Assembly: GCF_947496855.1 (NCBI RefSeq)
Contig: NZ_CANMED010000001.1
Span: forward strand, 248,001-312,000
Direction of reading: 5' to 3'
Length of the DNA stretch: 64,000 bases
Source: an uncultured Aquimarina sp.
Lineage (GTDB): Bacteria > Bacteroidota > Bacteroidia > Flavobacteriales > Flavobacteriaceae
Part shown: one piece after another, positions 25,612 to 33,003 of the stretch
Position numbering within the stretch: the stretch's first letter is position 1
Layout: every line of letters begins with the position of its first letter
The notes under the pieces: generated by a model
Database searches by the model: none
Seen by the model: only the letters and a program-made list of their open reading frames with translations
What the model was told of the DNA's origin: nothing
Position numbers and translations under genes: made by a program

Positions 25612-26691
25612 TTAGTCAATTTTTGTTAAAAATTCAATAACATCAACATTATCTGCGTAATCTGATAGAGAAGGGTGTTGTGTGGTACCAAAACTAATGC
25701 TTTTATCAGAAAAATTGTCACCAACTATGCATTGTATAGCTTCTTTATCGGTTTCGAGTTTTTGTAATAATTTCTCTTTTGATTCGTATGTTTCATAAAA
25801 CAGCGTAGCTATTGGAGAACCATAACTAGAATCTTCTTTCAACATTAAGAAACCATTGTCTAATAACTTAAAATTACTCATTAAATATACCGCTTTATTG
25901 TAATCGTAATTATTGGCATATTTAGCTCCATTAATAATATCATTGTACTCATAAATAGACTTAAAAAACAAGTCAAAATCATAACCTTCTGGTACCATAA
26001 CTTTAGAAACACTTCTACAACCTAAACCATAATATCTGAAGATGTCATTTCCCAATGAGGCTAATTGTTCTTTGGACTCATTTCCGGTTAATATGGCTAC
26101 AGAATTTCTGTTTTTACGTATGATATGGGGTCTATTACCAAAATAATGTTCGAAATAGCGAGCTGTGTTATTGCTTCCTGTAGCAATGATAGCATCAAAA
26201 TTTGTGAATTTTTCTTTAGTAAAAGAGATTCGTTTTTCAAATCTTGGTTCAATGGTTATTAAATATGAAGCCAGATACGGAAGTAATTGATTATCGTTTG
26301 AAGACTGTTTTACTAGAACATTATGCCCACTGATGAGTACTGAAATGAAGTCATGAAATCCAACTAAAGGGATGTTACCAGCCATAATGATCCCAATTGT
26401 TTTAGTCGTTTTAGTATCTAAAGAATAAGATGACAACCATTGTTCTAAATTATGTTTTGTAAGCGTCTTGCTCCATTGTGATAATGAAAACACGATATTT
26501 TCTTCTGTAAACCAACCATTATGATGTTTTGCAGATTCTATTTTTTGAATCATTCCATCAAAAAATTCTTCTTGATGCATAATATCGCTAATCTTCTCAT
26601 AACCAGTGTTTTTGAATTGACTTATGAACCTGCCTAATTCAGCAAAAGCGACTATCCGATCATTTAATACCATTTCTAATTTGTTTATCAC
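25612..26691 (-). CDS. Acyl-CoA reductase (LuxC-like family)
   Basis: A 359-residue protein of the LuxC-like acyl-CoA reductase family, an aldehyde-dehydrogenase fold that would reduce acyl-CoA to an aldehyde. Segments include TIGIIMAGNIPLVGFHDFISVLISGHNVLVKQSSND (residues about 97-131), FDAIIATGSNNTARYFEHYFG, and YYGLGCRSVSKV near residue 225, where the cysteine matches the catalytic thiol. In Flavobacteriaceae this gene typically neighbours the ferredoxin and serC, as here. No lux-type partners (LuxD, LuxE) are adjacent, so luminescence is not implied. The start ATG 26691 is supported by a minus-strand promoter at 26745-26717. Confidence 0.88.
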   Translation of the reverse strand: MINKLEMVLNDRIVAFAELGRFISQFKNTGYEKISDIMHQEEFFDGMIQKIESAKHHNGWFTEENIVFSLSQWSKTLTKHNLEQWLSSYSLDTKTTKTIGIIMAGNIPLVGFHDFISVLISGHNVLVKQSSNDNQLLPYLASYLITIEPRFEKRISFTKEKFTNFDAIIATGSNNTARYFEHYFGNRPHIIRKNRNSVAILTGNESKEQLASLGNDIFRYYGLGCRSVSKVMVPEGYDFDLFFKSIYEYNDIINGAKYANNYDYNKAVYLMSNFKLLDNGFLMLKEDSSYGSPIATLFYETYESKEKLLQKLETDKEAIQCIVGDNFSDKSISFGTTQHPSLSDYADNVDVIEFLTKID

Positions 26692-26711
26692 TAGTTTACG
26701 GGTTATTTTTG
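26680..26711 (+). promoter_or_regulatory. Promoter of the ferredoxin gene
   Basis: TTTG at 26680-26683, a 20-bp spacer and TATTTTTG at 26704-26711 match the Bacteroidota -33/-7 promoter exactly. The start would be near 26717, about 22 bp before the ATG at 26739. The -33 box lies within the first codons of the divergent acyl-CoA reductase gene. Confidence 0.7.
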
Positions 26712-26716
26712 TGATG

Positions 26717-26745
26717 CAAATTTAGAATAAAAAAAGCTATGGCAA
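26717..26745 (-). promoter_or_regulatory. Promoter of the acyl-CoA reductase gene
   Basis: On the minus strand TTG (26745-26743), an 18-bp spacer and TAAATTTG (26724-26717) fit the same consensus. The predicted start near 26711 leaves a leader of about 20 bases. This promoter crosses that of the ferredoxin: the two -7 boxes are only 5 bp apart, so polymerases cannot occupy both at once. Confidence 0.6.
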
Positions 26746-27089
26746 TTATAATAACGGACGAATGTATAAACTGTGGTGCATGTGAACCAGAATGTCCGAA
26801 TACTGCAATTTATGAGGGTGCGGATGACTGGAGATATGCAGATGGAACTGATTTAGAAGGAGATGTTGTTCTTCCTGGAGGCAAAGCCATTAATTCAGAA
26901 GAAGCTCAAGAACCAGTTAGCGATGAGATTTATTATATTGTACCTGATAAATGCACCGAGTGTAAAGGTTTTCATGAAGAACCTCAGTGTGCTGCGGTAT
27001 GTCCTGTAGATTGCTGTGTTCCTGATGAGGACGTTGTGGAAACCGAGGAATTTTTATTACAGAAACAGGGATTTATGCATAAAGAATAA
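26739..27089 (+). CDS. 4Fe-4S dicluster ferredoxin
   Basis: A 116-residue electron carrier. The first cluster motif is [12 protein letters not shown] (Cys10, 13, 16, 20); the second is [18 protein letters not shown] near residues 73-90, with a spaced CX2CX8CX3C pattern like that of dicluster ferredoxins of the FdxA/Allochromatium type. An acidic insert (about 25-60, [12 protein letters not shown]) separates the clusters. Cytoplasmic redox partner unknown. It is divergent from the acyl-CoA reductase gene, which could use it, though there is no proof. A hairpin terminator follows its stop. Confidence 0.93.
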   Translation: MAIIITDECINCGACEPECPNTAIYEGADDWRYADGTDLEGDVVLPGGKAINSEEAQEPVSDEIYYIVPDKCTECKGFHEEPQCAAVCPVDCCVPDEDVVETEEFLLQKQGFMHKE

Positions 27090-27115
27090 CTAATTATTTT
27101 ATAGATACTTACTAT

Positions 27116-27143
27116 AAACCTGTCTGTTTAGACAGGTTTTTTT
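27116..27143 (+). terminator. Terminator after the ferredoxin gene
   Basis: A 10-bp stem (AAACCTGTCT at 27116-27125 with AGACAGGTTT at 27130-27139), loop GTTT, followed by a run of T to 27143. Confidence 0.88.
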
Positions 27144-27207
27144 ATACTCGTTTTTTAAATTTTAGTATTTTCGTCAAGAATTTAACCTCAAATCTAAATA
27201 TGAAATT

Positions 27208-27819
27208 ATGAAAAAAATAATATTCTTTATTTTATTAGCAACTATTTCAGTTACTTCTTATGGGCAATATCGTTGGGAAGTAACAGGTGGTATAACAAGT
27301 TCTAGTCTAAACATTGAAAACGCAGATAGCAATCGTGGTGTTGGTTTTCATTTTAATGCTGGATACGGTTATGTCATGGGTGTTCGTGCTAAAACTAGTA
27401 TTGTTTTTTCCGTTGAAATTTTGCAAAGAAATAGTGAAGTAATAACGAATCTTCCGGGAGGAACAATTACTTCCGATTTTAAAGCATTACAAGTGGGTTT
27501 TAATCCTAAATTCAGATATTTATTTGGAAGAGGAAAAGATCGTTTTAGACCTTTTATTAATGTTGGCCCTTCTTTTAGACTAAATACAGGTGTAGAATTC
27601 GCGGATATTGATCTAGAATCTGATCAATATGAACAATTGGTGATTGGTGGAGTATATGGTCTAGGCTTTTCTCAGATGATAGGAGAGATGTTTGATATCT
27701 TTTTTGAAGCGGGTGCTATGAATGACTTTACAGATAACTTAGTAGACGTTGATAGTAAATTCTTTGATATATATGCAAGAGTAGGTGTCCGTTTTAGGAT
27801 TTATGATTCGAGACGTTAA
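27208..27819 (+). CDS. Outer-membrane beta-barrel protein
   Basis: A 203-residue protein with signal peptide (MKKIIFFILLATISVTSYGQ) and a small-barrel pattern: WEVTGGITSSSLNI, GFHFNAGYGYVMGV, KFRYLFGRGKDRFRPFINVGPSF, GGVYGLGFSQMIG and a terminal strand IYARVGVRFRIY ending near the C-terminus. This resembles the outer-membrane beta-barrel (OMP_b-brl) proteins of Bacteroidota. No specific function can be given. A -7-like TATTTTCG at 27166-27173 precedes it. It stands alone between terminators at 27116 and 27839. Confidence 0.82.
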   Translation: MKKIIFFILLATISVTSYGQYRWEVTGGITSSSLNIENADSNRGVGFHFNAGYGYVMGVRAKTSIVFSVEILQRNSEVITNLPGGTITSDFKALQVGFNPKFRYLFGRGKDRFRPFINVGPSFRLNTGVEFADIDLESDQYEQLVIGGVYGLGFSQMIGEMFDIFFEAGAMNDFTDNLVDVDSKFFDIYARVGVRFRIYDSRR

Positions 27820-27838
27820 AATATTGAGAATTGTATAG

Positions 27839-27867
27839 AAAAAATCCTGCTTTGTCAGGATTTTTTT
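27839..27867 (+). terminator. Terminator after the beta-barrel gene
   Basis: An 11-bp stem (27839-27849 with 27856-27866) around loop CTTTGT, ending in seven T residues. It lies inside the longest reading frame of the next gene (from 27831), which shows that the frame's true start is further downstream at 27930. Confidence 0.88.
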
Positions 27868-27929
27868 ATTTACGTGTTTTAATTTTTTGTAAATTAGGTA
27901 CTTACAAAACATTAAAAAGGAATATTAAT

Positions 27930-28805
27930 ATGCCAAATTGGGGATATATAGCAATTATTATTCTTGTATTTTATATTATAGCTAGCGTAGCATTGTATTA
28001 TTTGCAGGAGTATTTTATTTTCAAGCCAGAAAAGTTAAACAAAGATTTTGAGTTTCATTATAACAATCAAATTGTGGAGGAGTATAATCTGGAAACTAGA
28101 GATGGCGCTACAATTAATGGCTTACATTTTAAGGTAGAGAACCCAAAGGGTGTTGTTCTTTATCTTAAAGGAAACTCTAAGAGTATAAAAGGTTGGGGCA
28201 AATTTGCAGTTGATTTTACTAGACATGGATATGACGTGTGTATGTTAGATTATCGCGGATTTGGTAAAAGTACTGGTAGACGTTCTTTCAAAGCTATAAA
28301 AAGAGATCTTCAATTTGTTTATAATAAACTAAAGGAAAAAGTAGACGAAAAGTACATCATCTTATACGGAAGATCTATGGGATCTGGTTTTGCAACAAAA
28401 TTAGCTTCTATCAATAACCCAAAAATGTTAATTCTTGATGCTCCTTATTATAGTTTGAGTAAAGTAGCTGGTAAGTTTATTCCTTTTATGCCCGTTTCTC
28501 TAATTATGAGATATCCCATACCAACTTATAAATGGTTAAAATATGTAAATTGTCCTATACACATTATCCACGGGACACAGGATAAATTGATTCCTTTTAA
28601 GTCTAGCATTAAATTGTCAAAAATAAAACCAAAACTTACCAGATTGTATACAGTGATTGGTGGAGGACATAAAAACTTAAATAATTTTGAATCCTATCAT
28701 AAGATGTTAGGAGAAATTATTAATTCAAAGATGAGGAAAATAAACCTCTCTAATACAAGCATTGGTGTTAGACATACTGAAAAAAAAATAAATGTCCAAG
28801 CTTAA
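27930..28805 (+). CDS. Membrane-anchored alpha/beta hydrolase, copy 1
   Basis: A 291-residue alpha/beta hydrolase with one N-terminal membrane segment (IAIIILVFYIIASVALYYLQ, about residues 6-25), so probably anchored with its domain on one side of the inner membrane. The fold motifs are YLKGNSKSIKGWGKFA, MLDYRGFGKS and the nucleophile elbow GRSMGSGFATK, followed by HGTQDKLIPF (Asp) and GGGHKNL (His). Substrate unknown; related to BEM46/YsgA-type hydrolases. The start ATG 27930 was chosen because the upstream 33 codons cover a terminator. It overlaps the second copy by 14 bp. Confidence 0.86.
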   Translation: MPNWGYIAIIILVFYIIASVALYYLQEYFIFKPEKLNKDFEFHYNNQIVEEYNLETRDGATINGLHFKVENPKGVVLYLKGNSKSIKGWGKFAVDFTRHGYDVCMLDYRGFGKSTGRRSFKAIKRDLQFVYNKLKEKVDEKYIILYGRSMGSGFATKLASINNPKMLILDAPYYSLSKVAGKFIPFMPVSLIMRYPIPTYKWLKYVNCPIHIIHGTQDKLIPFKSSIKLSKIKPKLTRLYTVIGGGHKNLNNFESYHKMLGEIINSKMRKINLSNTSIGVRHTEKKINVQA

Positions 28806-29619
28806 AAAAGTTCTAACATGGACATTGATAATATATTTTATGGTATTAGGGTTATTACGTTTCTTTCAGCATAAAATTATTTTTCAACCTAAAAAACTTC
28901 AGGAAGATTATACTTTTCAATTTGATTATCCTTTTGAAGAGTTTTTTTTAGAGACTACAGATGGTACACGACTTAATGCCATACATTTTAAAAATAAAGA
29001 TCCTAAAGGGATAATTTTGTATTTCCATGGGAATAAAGGAAGTTTATCCAGATGGGGTAGGATAGCTGTTTTTTTTGCTAAAAAGCACTACGATGTGATC
29101 GTAATGGATTATAGAAGTTATGGTAAGAGTACAGGTACAATAACAGAAAAAAAATTATACAGTGATGCTCAGTTGTTTTATGATTATGCATTAAAACTAT
29201 ATAAAGAGGATCAAATAATAATCTATGGTAGATCTTTAGGAACAGGTATTGCTACAAAAATAGCATCAACCAACGCACCAGCTAATTTGATATTAGAAAC
29301 ACCATATAATACCATGGAAGAAGTAACTTCTCATTGGTTACCGATGTTTCCTGTAAAAAGTATATTGAAATTTAAATTTACATCAAATAAATTTATACAA
29401 AATGTAACGTGTGATGTTACCATTTATCATGGTACTGACGATGGAGTAGTACCGTATGCATCTGGTAAAAAATTGTTTGAAAATATACCTATATCAAAAA
29501 AGAGAATGATTACTATTGAAGGTGGTTCACATAATGACTTAATAAACTTTGAAGAATATATCAATACAATTGATGAAGTGTTAGAAAAAAAATCGCTTTA
29601 CTCCAGCAAAAAAGAGTAA
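28792..29619 (+). CDS. Membrane-anchored alpha/beta hydrolase, copy 2
   Basis: A 275-residue paralogue of the preceding gene, starting 14 bp before its stop, which implies translational coupling. The same layout appears: a membrane segment (VLTWTLIIYFMVLGLLRFFQ, about 7-26), FHGNKGSLSRWGRIAVFF, VMDYRSYGKSTG, nucleophile elbow GRSLGTGIATK, HGTDDGVVPY and GGSHNDL. Identity to copy 1 is high in the core motifs but clearly diverged elsewhere. Both may act on the same kind of lipid or ester substrate; nothing in the context says which. Its last codons form part of a terminator for the opposite-strand TonB receptor. Confidence 0.85.
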   Translation: MSKLKKVLTWTLIIYFMVLGLLRFFQHKIIFQPKKLQEDYTFQFDYPFEEFFLETTDGTRLNAIHFKNKDPKGIILYFHGNKGSLSRWGRIAVFFAKKHYDVIVMDYRSYGKSTGTITEKKLYSDAQLFYDYALKLYKEDQIIIYGRSLGTGIATKIASTNAPANLILETPYNTMEEVTSHWLPMFPVKSILKFKFTSNKFIQNVTCDVTIYHGTDDGVVPYASGKKLFENIPISKKRMITIEGGSHNDLINFEEYINTIDEVLEKKSLYSSKKE

Positions 29620-29624
29620 AGCGA
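29585..29624 (-). terminator. Terminator of the first TonB receptor, inside the hydrolase C-terminus
   Basis: TCGCTTTACTC (29593-29603) pairs with its reverse complement at 29614-29624 around a 10-base loop. On the minus strand the stem is followed by eight T residues (complement of 29585-29592), so it ends transcription of the receptor at 29653. It overlaps the last coding triplets and the stop of the plus-strand hydrolase. Confidence 0.8.
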
Positions 29625-29652
29625 CGTGAATTGATTTATTTTCTAATTTGTA

Positions 29653-32538
29653 CTAGAATTTATAATTTAAAGAAAGATTTAGCATTGTTCCTAGTTGGCT
29701 AAAATGATATCCATCATATGACATTTGAGAATATCTACCATTAAAAGTAATTAAGTTAAATGCCGTTTTTTCTGCAGCTGGGTCATTAAGAACAGCAGTT
29801 CCTGTTGGTGTAAGCGCTTTAAATTCCCATTCTGGAAGTACATTTAATATATTGTTAACATTTAGTGCTATCGTTATTTTCTCTGTTGCGTTAAAGTTTA
29901 TTCCTAAATCAGTCACTATTTTGGTCATAAATTCTACGCCTAGATCAGATCCACCATCACTATCGGCAGCATCACCGCCTACAAGCCCCTCTAAGTCTTG
30001 TAATCCTTGATTTCTAAATTTAGTAGGGCCAAATAAAGTGTTGTTTAAGGAAAAACTAAACTTTCCGATGTCGTAATTAGCACCTAATATTGCTTTAAAC
30101 TCAGGTCTGGAAGTGAAAAATAATGCTTCTTGCGTATCATTTACAACAGATTGACCAGCATCAGCAACTAATTGTGGATTGTTAACAGCTCCATCTCTTT
30201 CGTTTTGAATGACATAATTTCCAGAGAGGCTAAAGTTAAGTTTACCAGACCCTAGCATAATGTTTTTGTAGTTAGCTACTAAATCAATTCCAGATGTTCT
30301 CGTATCAATTGCATTGACAAAGAAACTTACATCTGATAGATTATTGTCCGCTAATACATCATCTAAAGGGGTGTTCCCCGCGTCAGAGGCACCTATTTCT
30401 GTACTTAAAACAATTCTGTCTTCTACTTGAATATGATAGTAATCTAATGTAACATTGAAATTTTTACTAATTTTAGCACCAAATCCGATTGTAAAATTTA
30501 AAGATTCTTCTGCATCTAGTTGCGGAATATCTAATAACCTTGCTTGTGGAGAAACATTATTGATTAATCCTCCCACTTGTATACCTTGTCCAGGTATAAA
30601 ACTAAACTGTGCTTTTTGGGTATAGATTTGATGTAATGTAGGAGCTCTAAACCCTGTGGATACCGAAGCTCTTACTGTAAGTTTATCTTCTAAAAATTTA
30701 TATCGAGAACTTAATTTCCATACAAAAGCCTCACCAAAATCACTATAATCTTCTAGTCGCACGGTTCCATTTAATAGAAAATCTTCTGTTATATCAGCAG
30801 AGATGTCAAAATATCCTCCAAAGTTATAACGGTTAAATTTACCTGAATTTTCTGGTCTGTTTCCCGCAAATGAATCAGCACCACCACCATCATAAGAAGC
30901 AAGGTCACCCTCGGTAATTTCGAAAATTTCTGTTCTGAATTCTGCTCCAAAACCAATGCTTATTTGATCAGAGACTAATTTAGCAATATCTATATTTCCA
31001 ACATTATGTGAAAACTTTGTACCTCCAGGATTAAAAGACACAGGACTATTTTCTCTATACAATTCAATAGGAATAAACTCCTCTCCAGGATCTGGAACAC
31101 CATTTCCATTGGTGTCATCAAAACTTGGTGCGAAAACAGAATTACGATTGTGTGAGTTATTTACTCCATAGTCCTGAGAGTTACCTCCAGTTGTAAAACT
31201 TAAGTCATAATTCCATCCGTTCTTTTTTGTTTTAAATCCAATAGTTGCATTATAATCATTTAGATCTCCTTCAAAAGTAGGTACATATCCATCATATCCG
31301 TTACCATCAAATGTGTTTCCATTAGCATCTGTAAAATCTACTCCCGTTGTTAATGGATTAGCACCAGGAAAGAAATTACCTAAATATTGGAAATCCTGAA
31401 TGTCTCTCCAATATGGCGTTCTATAATTAGCAAAACTGTTTACTTTTTTATAAACGTAAGCCGCATTCATATAAATCTCAGTGTTTTCACTAATATCATA
31501 TCCTCCGTTTACTAAAAATTTTGCTGCAGCTGTTTCAGGAGAACCATTAATGTTTCCTGCATCGGGTCTTCTGGACAAGAAACTAGTTATGTCCTCTAAT
31601 CTTTCTCCAACTCTAGGTCCTCCAAAATCTGCAAATTCTCCTTCCGCATCTACTGTTCCTGGACGATTTGCTAAGCTTACTTTAGAAAAATCTACTGTGT
31701 AATTAAAGAATCCTTTATCCGCTCCAATAGAAGCTCCGTTATTAACACTTATACCAATAGTCTCTCCATCACCTTCAGAGGTAATACCAGTTCGTAATGT
31801 TGCTGAACCATCTTCATAACTATCTTTAAGGATAATGTTCATTACACCTGCAATAGCATCAGAACCATATTGAGCAGACGCTCCATCTCTTAATATTTCT
31901 ACACGTTTAATAGCATCCGTAGGAATAGCAGAAATATCAGAACCTGTTTCACCTCTACCAGGAGAAGTTTGTGTATATAATAAGGCACTAAGATTCTTAC
32001 GTTTTCCATTAATTAAAATTAATGTTCTACTAGGCCCCATATTTCTAATCTCATATGGATCTAATAAGGATGTAGCATCATTTACCGGAGTTTGAACCGT
32101 ATTAAAAGAAGGTATTTTATATTGTAAGGCTTTATCAAAAGTAATTTGCCCAGTTGAGGCTAATTCTTTAGCTGGCAATACATCAACAGGTAATGAAGAA
32201 GTAGTATTACTTCTAGGCAAAGACCTAGTTCCTACTAAAATAATCTCATCGAGCTCTGAGCCACTAGAAAGGGTAATGTTAATAGTAGATTTTGAGTTTA
32301 CAGCAATTTCTTTAGATTCAAATCCTATAAAACTGAATATCAAAGTAGCATTAGAACCAGTTTCTATAGTGTAAAAACCATTGAAATCTGTTGAACTACC
32401 ATTGTTGGTTCCTTTCTCAATAATATTTACTCCCGGAAGAGGAGTTCCTTGGGCATCTGTTACAGTTCCAGAAACTGTATTTTGAGCATAAGTAATTGAA
32501 ATAAATAAGCTAAATAAAATGATTGTAAGTTTTTTCAT
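29653..32538 (-). CDS. TonB-dependent receptor with carboxypeptidase-like domain
   Basis: A 961-residue outer-membrane receptor for active uptake using TonB energy. Signal peptide MKKLTIILFSLFISITYAQ. Residues about 22-95 are a carboxypeptidase-regulatory-like domain (VSGTVTDAQGTPLPGVNIIEKGTNNGSSTD). The plug follows (LPVDVLPAKEL, MGPSRTLILINGKR, VEILRDGASAQYGSDAIAGVMNIILK), then a 22-strand barrel ending LNLSLNYKF. No SusD gene is adjacent, so it is a stand-alone transporter of unknown substrate. The operator seen at the alginate genes was not found in its upstream region. Confidence 0.93.
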   Translation of the reverse strand: MKKLTIILFSLFISITYAQNTVSGTVTDAQGTPLPGVNIIEKGTNNGSSTDFNGFYTIETGSNATLIFSFIGFESKEIAVNSKSTINITLSSGSELDEIILVGTRSLPRSNTTSSLPVDVLPAKELASTGQITFDKALQYKIPSFNTVQTPVNDATSLLDPYEIRNMGPSRTLILINGKRKNLSALLYTQTSPGRGETGSDISAIPTDAIKRVEILRDGASAQYGSDAIAGVMNIILKDSYEDGSATLRTGITSEGDGETIGISVNNGASIGADKGFFNYTVDFSKVSLANRPGTVDAEGEFADFGGPRVGERLEDITSFLSRRPDAGNINGSPETAAAKFLVNGGYDISENTEIYMNAAYVYKKVNSFANYRTPYWRDIQDFQYLGNFFPGANPLTTGVDFTDANGNTFDGNGYDGYVPTFEGDLNDYNATIGFKTKKNGWNYDLSFTTGGNSQDYGVNNSHNRNSVFAPSFDDTNGNGVPDPGEEFIPIELYRENSPVSFNPGGTKFSHNVGNIDIAKLVSDQISIGFGAEFRTEIFEITEGDLASYDGGGADSFAGNRPENSGKFNRYNFGGYFDISADITEDFLLNGTVRLEDYSDFGEAFVWKLSSRYKFLEDKLTVRASVSTGFRAPTLHQIYTQKAQFSFIPGQGIQVGGLINNVSPQARLLDIPQLDAEESLNFTIGFGAKISKNFNVTLDYYHIQVEDRIVLSTEIGASDAGNTPLDDVLADNNLSDVSFFVNAIDTRTSGIDLVANYKNIMLGSGKLNFSLSGNYVIQNERDGAVNNPQLVADAGQSVVNDTQEALFFTSRPEFKAILGANYDIGKFSFSLNNTLFGPTKFRNQGLQDLEGLVGGDAADSDGGSDLGVEFMTKIVTDLGINFNATEKITIALNVNNILNVLPEWEFKALTPTGTAVLNDPAAEKTAFNLITFNGRYSQMSYDGYHFSQLGTMLNLSLNYKF

Positions 32539-33003
32539 TTATGTAATTTTTAAATTGATTTAAAAATAAATATAGTAATAAATCCTTGTTAAAAACGGGG
32601 AAAAAATATTATATTTTTTTTGAAACATATATTTAAGCTTATTATTTTTCTAAGCAATAATAAAAGAATAAATCGTTGTTTTTTTAGAATATTTGACAAC
32701 TTTCACTAGTATATTATTTGATTTTAATGATTACTATTTTTAATAATAGATTGTTTAAAATAAATGTTAAAAACCAAATGATTTCATATAATAGGTGTTG
32801 TTGTCAGGATTATATCAATTAATGTATTTATTAGTTTGGAAGTATAAAAACCTTATACTTCTATGGAAGTAGTTGTTAGGGAAATTACTTAGACAGATAG
32901 ATATTCTTTTCCTAATAAGAACGGAGCCGAAATACATTTGATAACCTTAGTTATCAAATGTATTTCGGCTCCGTTTACTATGATAGTAAAACTTTTAAAC
33001 TAT
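32539..33003. other. Intergenic region between the two TonB receptors, with hairpins
   Basis: No gene is visible. A 9-bp hairpin (GAAGTATAA 32839-32847 with its complement 32853-32861) and a long perfect hairpin (32920-32975) are the only clear structures. The rest is AT-rich and should contain the promoter of the first receptor. Confidence 0.6.
32920..32975 (-). terminator. Long perfect hairpin after the second TonB receptor
   Basis: A 26-bp perfect stem (ACGGAGCCGAAATACATTTG... from 32920, with its reverse complement ending 32975) and a 4-base CTTA loop lie 29 bp beyond the receptor's stop on the minus strand. The GC content of the outer part is higher than the surroundings. It can serve as a terminator although its T-run is weak; a repeat element is an alternative. 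Confidence 0.6.

Noticed and set aside
25612..26691. Luminescence lux gene cluster
   Set aside because: Only a LuxC-like reductase is present; no luxA/B/D/E neighbours, and the gene is common in Flavobacteriaceae.
27831..27929. N-terminal extension of the first membrane hydrolase
   Set aside because: The extra codons cover a Rho-independent terminator; the ATG at 27930 starts the membrane segment.
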